A DNA stretch of 45,218 nucleotides from Candidatus Thiomargarita nelsonii. Lineage in GTDB: Bacteria > Pseudomonadota > Gammaproteobacteria > Beggiatoales > Beggiatoaceae. The notes beneath the pieces were generated by a model, which worked only from the letters and a program-made list of their open reading frames with translations, did no database searches and was not told the origin of the DNA. A program made the translations under genes and the position numbers. The stretch spans positions 1 through 45,218 of the forward strand of contig JSZA02000046.1 in assembly GCA_000785145.2 (NCBI GenBank), read 5' to 3'. The first letter of the stretch is position 1; every line of letters starts with the position of its first letter. Shown here one piece after another: positions 36,746 to 45,144 of the stretch.

Positions 36746-37515
36746 AACTCCACTTCTCTTTTAATCGGTTCAAGTACCACATACTCAATTAACATCAATG
36801 TACCAATCATCACGACTACTAAAGCTAAAGCCGTTGGAGTATCAAGTTGTGCTCTGGCATTGGCTAACATTGCCCCAACTCCGTTATTTGAGGCTAATAA
36901 TTCAGCCATGACAACTATTTTCCAACTCATGCCAAGGGCTGAAACCCAAGCTGGAAAAATATAAGAAAAAATATGTGGAAAATATAGATTAGTCAATTTC
37001 ATCTTGGGTGGTAGATGGAAACTGTCACACATTTCTTTTAAGTCATCCTCAATGGTGCGAGTTCCTTGTAAAGCTCCTACAAATACCAGTGGAAAAGAGG
37101 CAACCACAATGGTAAAAATGATGGTATTATCACTCATACCAAACCAAATCATCGCTAAAACTATCCAAGCAATCGGTGGCATTCCCATAAGTATAGTGAC
37201 AATCGGTCGGCTCATCATAGAAGCCGTCGCAAAAAGTCCAGCGATTAAACCTAAAACGGAGCCAATAACAGCTGACATCAAAAATCCAAAAAAAGCTCTT
37301 TTGGTGGTAATGATAATCTCTGCCCAAACTTTTTCTGTTTGTAACATTTCATAAAGTGTTGAAAAGGTTTTAAGCGGAGAGGGTAGCACTAATTCTCCAT
37401 AAACCTGTGCGCCTAAATCCCAACAAGCGATGAATAGAAATATTGAGGCTAAAGCGCCCCAGCCATTCCAAAGATAGGCGGGAAAATCTTTAAGAATTTT
37501 TAAGATGAATTTCAT
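36733..37515 (-). CDS. ABC transporter permease of the nitrate/sulfonate/taurine type
   Basis: About 260 residues with five to six membrane helices and the ATPase-contacting loop SALGMSWKIVVMAELLASNNG near residues 195-215, as in SsuC/TauC/NrtB. WDLGAQVYGELVLPSP near the N-terminus is the usual periplasmic start. ATG at 37515 is preferred over a TTG 9 nt upstream. It is 22 nt after the corrected end of the damaged gene upstream, so may be transcribed with it. Confidence 0.85.
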   Translation of the reverse strand: MKFILKILKDFPAYLWNGWGALASIFLFIACWDLGAQVYGELVLPSPLKTFSTLYEMLQTEKVWAEIIITTKRAFFGFLMSAVIGSVLGLIAGLFATASMMSRPIVTILMGMPPIAWIVLAMIWFGMSDNTIIFTIVVASFPLVFVGALQGTRTIEDDLKEMCDSFHLPPKMKLTNLYFPHIFSYIFPAWVSALGMSWKIVVMAELLASNNGVGAMLANARAQLDTPTALALVVVMIGTLMLIEYVVLEPIKREVELWRD

Positions 37516-37537
37516 ATATAACAAATGAGAATATTTT

Positions 37538-38237
37538 TTAAAACCGAGTTCTTACAATATAGGTAAAATCTTTATTTTCATCAAATAAATTGTCAAAACC
37601 ACTGGTTAAAATAATTTCTATGTTATTATCAATCAATAAATATCTATCTATCGTGATAATCAGGATAGGTATTTTTACTATCTTGTTGAATTTTCCAGTC
37701 ATGACATTCTTTTTTTAAACAACTTATTTGCGTTTGAGATAATTGCCCTTCTTTATAAATGATATTCAGTTTCTTTTTAGGCAAAATGTGAGGTATTTTT
37801 TGAATGACTTTATTATCTTTCATATATTTATCATATATAAAAATATACTTAGCATTTCTACATAACGCTTTTATATGTTCAATCGTTTTCTCACGGCTTT
37901 CATTTTTATTATAGGTAGCAGTAAAATTTCTTTCGATTTTATCAGCATTAATATTTAGATAAGGGTAATCATCTCTTTCAGTATTTAAAATGAATTTGTA
38001 TTTTGTTTTTTCGCAAAGTTCTTCTAATGTTTGATTTATATAACCTTTCCGTAATAAGTTCTTGCTGAAAGAATTATCCACCTCTATGGCAATTCTTTTT
38101 AATTGGGCAATATTGGTTAAATGCCTAGAATAATACTTTAAAAGATTGGTTATTATCTGTTGATCAACCTCTTTGGCATTTTTAAAGTCATAATACGCTT
38201 TTAACAGTTCATCGCTTAACACAATTGTATATTCCAT
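37538..38237 (-). pseudogene. Phospholipase-D/MIT_C-like protein, frameshifted in a GATA repeat
   Basis: The frame from 38237 reads AKYIFIYDKYMKDNKVIQ (about residues 131-148) and ends PDYHDR at a TAG (37644-37646). The sequence there is CAC followed by GATAGATAGATA. Taking out one 4-nt unit gives HDRYLLIDNNIEIILTSG and runs on to a stop at 37538, the natural shape of an MIT_C/phospholipase-D-like end (HDR then a hydrophobic strand). So the gene is either off by slippage of three GATA units or lost. It follows the ATPase gene with a 4-nt gap and is probably its partner. The family call is moderate. Confidence 0.65.
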
Positions 38238-38241
38238 TATT

Positions 38242-41200
38242 TTATCCCATTTCCAACAGTTCGGTTAAATTTGTTCCGAAAAAACTGGACGGAAAATTGT
38301 CATTAGCTTCTTGATTTTCCCGAATGAAATGCCCAGTGCCATCAATTTCTATTTTTTCAAAAGGTGTCTTGGAATCCTCTTTGTAGTAAATGACAACCTC
38401 ATCATTATTAATGTGATTTTTATAGATCTCATATCTAATTCTATCAATTAAATTTTCACAATGAGTTTCTAAAACAACTTGAACGCCGCTATTGGCAAGA
38501 AAAGCAAAAAAATCCCCAAGTTTGGCTTGAGCTTTGGGATGCAAATGAATTTCTGGGTTTTCTAGTAATAAAACATTACCTTTTTTAGCTAATAAACAGA
38601 CAATCAAAATTTTAACAACATAGCTAGTTCCAGCACCTAAACTATCCGGTGAGATGGCTTGAAGTTTATTGAACTTATAACTGACTTTGACATGACTAGC
38701 GGCAACTCTTTCTGTACTTAGCTCTACTTCTACATCTAAAATATAGCTTGTTAAACTTGGCGATGCAGGTCACCTCCCTTATCCCCCGTGGTGGCAGGAG
38801 TTTGAAGTCCACCCTACAAAGCCAGTCTTCAAAACCGGACTTGAGACTCTCGAACTCATCCGGCTCCTCGGATTAACATAAACTAATGCTAAGTAGAATA
38901 TCTATCAATAACTTCTCTCATTAATTGTGGGAGTTTCCCCCCGAGTCGATTTACTCCAAGAACTTTATAGTAAATCTCCTAGCTACTAGAGTGATTTCAA
39001 ATTGGTTCCTTGTCATCACCCGATACAGGCGTTATTATTCCTGCATCTTTTCCTGTTCTAAGTACAGTAGAGGTACCATCTGTATTTGTTTCTTTGTATT
39101 TCATAGTCCCATCTTTATTCAAAAACTTCTTGAAGTCTTTATGGGTTTGACAGTTTTCCTCTTTCTTACGTCTGTATTCCCGATGTATTTTGTCATGGCA
39201 ATGTAGATGAACCAGCACTAAGTTCGTGTATGTATCCTCACCTCCTAAATGTCTTGGGTGTATATGATGTGCTTCTGGCAGGTCTTCGTTGCCAAATCTA
39301 CATTTGCATACTGGACAAATCCCATCTTGTCTCTTTAGCATTTTTGCTTTAGACGGTGTGATGTTACCGTAGCCTTTGGATAGCCGTCCCGCCCAGTAGG
39401 CGGTATCACCGTCGTAATATGACCTATCGTAACCAACTCTTGCATAACTCCCCGTTTTTTCTTTGTGCTTGGAATATCCCTTGAGATATTTGACGATTTT
39501 TCTGTCTTTACCTTTGCCTACTATTTGAGCAAAAGTCCATTTTCTACCACTAACAGTGCCAAAATATTTGTCTGCCACCCAGCGTTTACCTTTATTTGGA
39601 TGCTTACGACACGCCCATTGGTATAGCCTTTTCCACAGTAAGTGGTCAAGTTTGCTGAATGCCTCACTCGAATGTACTGCCTTATAGTAGTTAGCCCAGC
39701 CTGTTATCTTAGGTTGGAGTATTGCAATTAGTTGCAAGGGAGTTGCTGCCTTTGTCTTCCAGATAGTATCACTTATATTTCTATAATGACCTTTTATCTT
39801 TTCTTTAGTTGGTTCAACTCGTAATACATGCGTTGCTTTAGCCCTTCGCTGTTCATTGGGGGTACCATTTAATAACTTTAACTTGTAGATACCCTTGACC
39901 CGATTTTCATAATGCCGGATGTGATGCCCTAGAAAATCAAAGCCCTCTGTCGAGTGAACAATTTTGGTTTTTTCTTCAGATAAGGTTAGTCCTCTTATCT
40001 CAAGCCATTTGCCTATAAATCTTTTGGATTCCTCAATAACCTCTTTGTCCTTATGGAGTACTACAAAGTCATCGGCGTATCGAACTAGGTCGATGTTTAG
40101 GTGTTTCCTAACTCTGTAAGATTTTTTCGATTTCTTATCAACAACTGTACTTATCGATGTTGTGCCGATTCTCTTTTTCCAGCCTTTTATCCCACGTAGG
40201 TGTTCAATTAGGTCGGTCTCCATTTGGTCTAAAGCTATATTAGCTAGCAACGGTGAGATGGTTCCTCCTTGTGGTGTTCCCATGTCTGTCCGGTAATATT
40301 CGCTCTTTTTCGTGGCCTCAGATTTGGCCATATAACCGGCTTTTAACCATCGCTTCACTATCGGTCTCCAATGTTGCAGAGGCAAAAGTTTTCGCGCGCG
40401 AAAACTTTTGCCTCTGCATCAATTTGCGATGCTAGAAATTTGTGGTCAATGTTGTCGAAACAGCCTTTTATATCTGCATCTAAAACCCATTTCTGTTTTT
40501 TTAGTAATGCCCCTGCAATCTTATCTATTGCGTCGTGACATCCCATGGCTGGTCTGAATCCAGAACTACATGATTCAAACTTCGCCTCATAAAATGGTTC
40601 AAGCGCAATTTTAGTGACTGCTTGCATTGCCCTATCCTTAATGGTGGGTATGCCTAAAGGTCTAAGTTTTCCTTCAGAGGTAAATGTTTTTGCGCGCGCG
40701 CAAAAACATTTACCTCTGAAGCTTTCGGAATGTATATTCTCTTAGCCGGCATTGGTCTGTATTTATCCCATCCATTTTGGATTGTATCTAACATATCTTT
40801 AACTAAAGCCATTTTCTGTCTAGGCGTATTGACTTTAACTCTATCTACTCCTGCGGTGCGTTTTCCTTTATTTTCCGTTGTTACGGTTCGCACTGCTAAA
40901 AGCTTCAGAGGCAAAAGTTTTTGCGCGCAAAAACTTTTGCCTCTGAAGCATAATACGAGTTTTGCAATAGGTACATTAAGCTTTTTGCCTTTCTGTACCG
41001 ACCTGATTTTGTAGCTTTATAAATTCTCTTTTCGAGGCAAAAGTTTTCGCATAAGTACCGCGAAAACTTTTGCCTCGAAATGCAAATTGAACACAAGTTG
41101 ACGCACTTTGCCCCAATGAAAGCAGAGCTTGTCCCAATCCCACCTTGCCATAACAGATTCGATACTTTCGTATCTCAAACTGCCAAGGTGAGATACGGGA

Positions 41201-42277
41201 ACCCACTCAGGGTTCGGGTATTGCCAAAGTATATCCATAATTTAAGTTAGCCTTATCAATTATTAGCTGGTTGCCCAGCATTTGTTCAATTAAATTTATA
41301 ACACAATTATTCCGAGAGTGAATTAGCATATCCAGTATCCCCCTTAGTCGGTTTCTACTGGCGTTGGCTTACCACTCTATCCTACCCGATGCTGTCGCTA
41401 AGTGTTTGCACACTCCTCTTGCACTCCAGCAAGTGACATATACATCGTTTTTACTCGTTTCTCTTATATGTTTACCTGTGGACTTAGGTTATATTCAATA
41501 ATCGGATGTGTATCGGACAACGTATTTAGGCACAGCCTGACCTAAATACCTACGAACCTTTTAACCCCAAGGGGTTTTTTGATTTACCGACCTTAAAAAT
41601 ATATCCAGTATCCATAACGCTTGCCCTTTTGAGGCTTTGAGCCCTTGCACTGGCGAATACTCCCGCCGGTCTCTGCTTACTAGCTGCTGCCTAGCTAGGC
41701 GATTCCATTCACACCATATAAGAAATTTTTCATTAAGGCTTTGTTTTCCCTAGAGAATTAGGCCAAACGAGTCGCACAACCAATAATCAATATTACTCTG
41801 TAATGTATCTGAATTTGCACTTTTGATTAAAGATTTTTCAATAACATTACTTTTATTTTGTTCATAATAACTAAAAATAAATTCACCATTTTTACCTATT
41901 TTATTTTCGCTACTATATAAAGCAAGTTCCTCGGGACCTAATCTGTTAGCATCTACGTGAAATATATCTTGTTCAGTTGTGAAATGTGGCAAATTTCCTT
42001 GTTTATTTATGCCATCAATATTTTTAGTTAAACAAGTATCATCTATCTCAATTGAAAATTCTTTGGCATTGAGGTATTTGTTTCTATTATTAGTAAAGTC
42101 AAGCAGATTTTCTGATAAGAATTTTTTCTCACCAAAATAATGAGACATTAATAAAATGCTTTGAATCACAGAAGATTTACCCGCAGAATTTAAACCAGTT
42201 AAAATGGTTAAATTCTTAAAAGTAAAAAATTCATCACCAATACATTTGAATCGTTTAATTTTTAATTGATTTATCAT
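38242..42277 (-). CDS. AAA ATPase with DUF3696-like end, split by a group II intron
   Basis: Two exons, 42277-41778 (500 nt) and 38749-38242 (508 nt), join in frame to 335 codons. Exon 1 has Walker A LTGLNSAGKSSVIQSILLMS near residue 29 and ends in SNIDYW plus two bases; exon 2 continues SYILDVEVEL. Exon 2 has the signature region AISPDSLGAGTSYV, Walker B VLLLENPEIHLHPKA and VLETHCENL, and ends FPSSFFGTNLTELLEMG, as in DUF3696 ATPases. Such ATPases are often next to DUF262 proteins in defence regions. The ATG at 42277 is used because an upstream ATG lies in a hairpin of the neighbouring element. Unspliced, the gene would be truncated. Confidence 0.82.
40375..40418. repeat. Palindrome a in the maturase gene
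   Basis: A perfect 44-nt palindrome. Half of it is TGCAGAGGCAAAAGTTTTCG followed by CG. It separates the codons for QID and HWRPIV. Confidence 0.95.
40672..40721. repeat. Palindrome b in the maturase gene
   Basis: A perfect 50-nt palindrome. Half begins CTTCAGAGGTAAATG and ends TTTTTGCGCG at the centre. It differs from the others by changes that are compensated on both arms (GGTAAATG against GGCAAAAG). It separates IPKA from GKLRPL. Confidence 0.95.
40902..40949. repeat. Palindrome c in the maturase gene
   Basis: A perfect 48-nt palindrome. Half is GCTTCAGAGGCAAAAG then TTTTTGCG. It separates SYYAS from LLAVRT. Confidence 0.95.
41030..41080. repeat. Palindrome d in the maturase gene
   Basis: Two 21-nt arms (TTTCGAGGCAAAAGTTTTCG then C) are perfect reverse complements around the 9-nt loop ATAAGTACC. 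It separates VFNLH from KRIYK. Confidence 0.95.
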
Positions 42278-42295
42278 GATAATAATTTTTCTCTT

Positions 42296-42367
42296 AGGAA
42301 CGTGCATGAAATAATTTAGTCAACTGGGAATGGCATAGCTTGATTAAATTATTTCGTGCATGTTCCT
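42296..42367. repeat. Large hairpin between the ATPase start and iscB end
   Basis: AGGAACGTGCATGAAATAAT at the left pairs with ATTATTTCGTGCATGTTCCT at the right, 23-bp arms with two G/U-type mismatches, around a 26-nt loop. It lies 32 nt after the iscB stop and 19 nt before the ATPase ATG, so it may be the 3' end of the IscB element, an iscB terminator, or both. Confidence 0.7.
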
Positions 42368-42399
42368 AATTTCTTCAATTGTTAAAAAAGCAGGTTTAT

Positions 42400-43686
42400 T
42401 TATGTGTACTCATAGCCATCAGACCTTTGAAGCAAACGGCAATATTTATATGAAATCCCAGCCACTTTTTCTTCACCACTACCAATATCAAAGCTACCAC
42501 TGGCTCGCACCACGACACGCCCAACATACGTGCCTATCTTTTTCCCTTTAGTCACGATAGCTTTTACAAGATCGCCAGTTTGAAAGCCTTTGACTCGCTT
42601 ATGTTTTTTTGGGCCCGTTCTCGGAAAGCCGTATTGATTCATACTACATTTTTGCCTTGAACCACGTCCCTTGGCGGTGATAATCAAAGGCGTTATCGCT
42701 TGTGGAATAATAACATGGCTACCACTTTCACCAACACAGGCTGCGTCAATCCAATGGTCTTTCTTATAACCTAGCTTGATACGGTTAAATTTGGTTCGCC
42801 CACCACTTGAGAAAACAATAGGTAAACTAAAGCCTTTTAAAACATTGCCAGTCGCGTAGCGGGTAGCATTGACAGCGGCAGCGTCTTTTAAAGGTGTTTT
42901 CGCTTGCGCTTGGATTTTTTTCAAACGTTTCTGTTTGCGCTTGAGAAAATCTTTAATGTCCTTGTTGCCCTTATCGATGTTGCATGGAGTGCAAGCCAAA
43001 GTCAGGTTGGATACTCTATCTGAGCCACCTTTGCTACGAGCAACTATATGCTCAATTTCAAGCGGTACATTTTTGGCACCACAATAGGCACATTCGCGGC
43101 CCCATTTTTCTAGTAAATACTCGCGCAATTCGTAGCCAGCGAGATCTCCTTGTTGATATTCGACACCCGATATTTCTGGGTTTTGCATTTTCTGAGTATC
43201 AAACCTAACCGTCTCGACTGCTATTTGAGTAAGCGGTGCCAACTTATCCAACTTGAGCATCCAATTCTTGACGTTATCAACTCGTGACCGTAATGATGGT
43301 GGGAGCCAACCTTTTGGCCGCCGTCGGTTTAAAAACCGTGCGGGTCGATAACGAGTCTTTCTATTTCTGCGTGAACTGCGTATCGCCCGTCTTGAGTTAA
43401 GATTTCTTTTGATCTGAGCCCCACGATGGTTTAAGTTGCCAGCCCAGATCACTTCTGACCCACGGTTAAAATGTCCAACCAAAGCAACTCCGGTTGTGCG
43501 GCTGCCCGGATCAAATTTAATCTCGATAGGCTGTAAATCACCACCTACGCGGTGCGTCATAATGATTGTGAAAGGGTAGCGTCGATAAACGGCAGCCTTT
43601 TCCTTTCTTAATAGTTTGCGTGCTCTTGCTGGGTGGCAAGGCATCAGCGGTTGTTTATTGCTCACTAAAACGAATACTCTTTGCAT
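42400..43686 (-). CDS. iscB: IscB, RNA-guided RuvC-HNH nuclease
   Basis: 428 residues, right size for IscB, the ancestor group of Cas9. The N-terminal PLMP segment (PLMPCHPARARKLLRK) is at residue 13, RuvC-I is KFDPGSRTTGVALV at about 57, the arginine-rich bridge helix RRAIRSSRRNRKTRYRPARF at about 98, RuvC-II IAVETVRFD at about 158, and the HNH domain has CAYCGAKNVPLEIEHIVARS and CTPCNIDKGNK at about 198-245. RuvC-III is KDHWIDAACVG near 312. The C-terminal domain follows, ending SDGYEYT. All nuclease residues look intact. With the guide RNA it would cut double-stranded DNA next to a short target motif. Confidence 0.92.
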   Translation of the reverse strand: MQRVFVLVSNKQPLMPCHPARARKLLRKEKAAVYRRYPFTIIMTHRVGGDLQPIEIKFDPGSRTTGVALVGHFNRGSEVIWAGNLNHRGAQIKRNLNSRRAIRSSRRNRKTRYRPARFLNRRRPKGWLPPSLRSRVDNVKNWMLKLDKLAPLTQIAVETVRFDTQKMQNPEISGVEYQQGDLAGYELREYLLEKWGRECAYCGAKNVPLEIEHIVARSKGGSDRVSNLTLACTPCNIDKGNKDIKDFLKRKQKRLKKIQAQAKTPLKDAAAVNATRYATGNVLKGFSLPIVFSSGGRTKFNRIKLGYKKDHWIDAACVGESGSHVIIPQAITPLIITAKGRGSRQKCSMNQYGFPRTGPKKHKRVKGFQTGDLVKAIVTKGKKIGTYVGRVVVRASGSFDIGSGEEKVAGISYKYCRLLQRSDGYEYT

Positions 43687-43909
43687 AAGTTGTTACCTAA
43701 CTCAGCTTGCGCTGGTAATGGTCTCCTAGTCAATGTTATAGAATGGTTTTATCTGAAAGCCACACTGCCCTTTCCATCAGAACTGTTTAATGACTCTCCG
43801 CAGAGCTTGAAACTTCCGAAGCATCTCAAGGTGCCTATATTTTCATTCCTAACGTAGTTCCGAAGAACTTAGACGGGTAACCTTAAAATACCTTAGTTGC
43901 CTAACTTAT
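43687..43909 (-). ncRNA. Probable omega RNA (HEARO RNA) of iscB
   Basis: The 223 nt between the DUF262 stop and the iscB start contain no gene and several self-complementary stretches, for example CTAAGTTCTTCGGAACTACG and CTTGAGATGCTTCGGAAGTT on the minus strand. In IscB loci the omega RNA is encoded just upstream of iscB with the guide at its 5' end (established). The position and size fit. The exact 5' end, and so the guide, cannot be fixed from this sequence alone; it would lie near 43900-43930. Confidence 0.7.
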
Positions 43910-44713
43910 TTATGGACGGTTACTTAGTTCTTTAATTTTAGTAAAACGGTACGCAACATTAGTTGAACTATCTATTCGGCTCAAGAAAGTTCCGCTTTGT
44001 TCAAATTCTGATTTTAGATGTTCAACTTCTTTTTTTACCAAATCTTTCTCAAGATTTCCAATCTCTTTATCGCTAAATAAATACGCCATTATTTCAAATA
44101 ATGCCATAGTAATTGGTTTAGTCGATTTACCTGTTTTGGCGAATCTAAACCCATTTTCACCAATAATTTTATAACTATTAAGCATTGCCGTTTCAAATAG
44201 ACGCGCTAAATGTTCAACGGGTTCGTCATTTAATTTATTAATAAATTCCATAGTCTTAGCTAGAAAATCATCAATATCACTTTTATATTCAATATTGTCT
44301 AGCCAATTTTCATATAACATATAAAAAGATAAAAACCTTAAAACGACATATTTATCTCTCATTCTTGTGCTATTGATAGCATTACCAGTCGCCTGTTTAA
44401 AACAATCCAATTTGACTAATCGGTTTAATAATTCAGTTGCTTTACCTTGATATAAAGCATTTCGCATTTCTTGATGATTTAATTTAGTGCCACCACGATT
44501 AACTCGATCAAAAATATCAAACTTGACTTTTTCCGATGTCGGTGGTTGAATGACATAAACAAATAATTGATAATCTTCAATCATACCCTGAAGAAGTGGT
44601 TCTAAATCTTCAAAGCATTTACCATTTTGCTCTTTTAAAATATTGAGTTTGTTTAATTTAAATCCACCATCAACAAAACTAAAAAAAGTACTTAATCTTT
44701 GACGCCCATCCAC
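43910..44713 (-). pseudogene. DUF262 (ParB/Srx-fold nuclease-like) protein lacking its N-terminus
   Basis: 267 residues begin within the conserved DUF262 motif DGRQRLST, followed by FDIFDRVNRGGTKLNHQEMR, both characteristic of DUF262 and GmrS-like proteins. Upstream in the same frame (RQVV before DG) a TAG stops the frame, while KPDDLYGQT can be read in another frame just before it, so the start of the gene has a frameshift and is missing. A dispersed repeat stands at 44782. The C-terminus (KIKELSNRP) ends at the omega RNA and may also be cut. Originally it was likely the first gene of a DUF262-ATPase-MIT_C module. Confidence 0.75.
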
Positions 44714-44781
44714 AACTTGTCTTTTACCATCCTTACTCTAGTTTGCCCATACAAGTCATCTGGTTTACGAAAAAACTTCTA

Positions 44782-44812
44782 TGTAGGGGCAATCCTTTAT
44801 GGTTGCCCTTTA
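44782..44812. repeat. Dispersed palindromic repeat
   Basis: GTAGGGGCAATCCTTTATGG then TTGCCCTTTAT, same family as at 13423-13540. It separates the DUF262 remnant from the next remnant. Confidence 0.8.
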
Positions 44813-44823
44813 TTTTCTACTAG

Positions 44824-45033
44824 CTATTTTGAATAATAAAAGCCATCTTCGGGGATTTTACCCCCAATTAATTTGGGTTCACTCTTTTTTAAGACTTCAA
44901 AGAAAAATAACATGGGTAAAACTTCAGCCGTCTTAATGCTGGCTTCGACAGGATTATTTTCTCGTTCCTTTGCCTCGCGCACTCTCTTATACACAAGTTT
45001 TTTTGTAGGGTGGGTAGAGCGGAGCGCAACCAC
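44824..45033 (-). pseudogene. C-terminal fragment of an unassigned protein
   Basis: About 55 real residues, such as LVYKRVREAKERENNPVEAS then AEVLPMLFFFEVLKKS and GGKIPEDGFYYSK. The first codons come from a repeat (45005-45058) that has replaced the gene's start. I do not recognise the protein. Confidence 0.4.
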
Positions 45034-45058
45034 AAGGGATTGCCCCTACCCACCCTAC
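45005..45058. repeat. Nested palindromic repeat
   Basis: GTAGGGTGGGTAG at the left and CTACCCACCCTAC at the right enclose a copy of the GGGGCAATCCCTTGTGGTTG family in inverted orientation, so one repeat sits in another. Confidence 0.8.
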
Positions 45059-45103
45059 ACAATATCCTTTAATTTCAATTATTTAAAAAGTTTAAGAGAG
45101 TGC

Positions 45104-45137
45104 GCAGAGCGTGGGAATGCATTCAGCAACGCTCTGC
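45104..45137. repeat. Hairpin at the third intron's 3' exon
   Basis: GCAGAGCGTG pairs with a matching arm ending ACGCTCTGC around GAATGCATTC, itself a palindrome. It is 7 nt from the intron end. Confidence 0.65.
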
Positions 45138-45144
45138 ATCAACT

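Larger units (their letters stand above)
38997..41238 (-). pseudogene. Intron-encoded RT/maturase/HNH protein broken by four palindromes
   Basis: Five open segments line up with the intact maturase: start to VFNLH (from 41238); KRIYKATKSGRYRKAKSLMY to SYYAS; LLAVRTVTTENKGKRTAG to KRIYIPKA; GKLRPLGIPTIKD to FLASQID; and HWRPIVKRW to the end (stop at 38997). The last segment keeps GTPQGGTISPLLANIALD, YADD, domain X and the HNH nuclease. Apart from the four inserts there is no stop or frameshift in about 2.1 kb. Each insert changes the frame (about 49, 41, 44 and 41 nt by my alignment to copy 1), so a full protein is not expected by normal translation. Confidence 0.88.
38750..41777 (-). mobile_element. 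Group II intron (copy 2) inside the AAA ATPase gene
   Basis: On the minus strand the 5' end is GTGCGACTCG at 41777 and the 3' end GTTTAAC at 38750, the same as copy 1. Domain V is at about 38838-38872 (GAGCCGGATGAG, GAGAGTCTC, AAGTCCGG). Exact removal restores the ATPase frame. The maturase gene within is broken by four palindromes, so splicing would need maturase from another copy, such as the one in cobL. Domain VI is a longer G-rich hairpin than in copies 1 and 3, so this is a diverged copy. Confidence 0.9.

Noticed and set aside
40375..41080. Translational bypassing of the four palindromes as in T4 gene 60
   Set aside because: Codons at the presumed take-off and landing points do not match in any of the four (for example TCA against AAG in palindrome c). 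Kept only as a remote alternative.
40375..41080. Palindromes as Rho-independent terminators
   Set aside because: They lie inside a coding region, lack a T-run, and are spaced too closely to make sense as four terminators.
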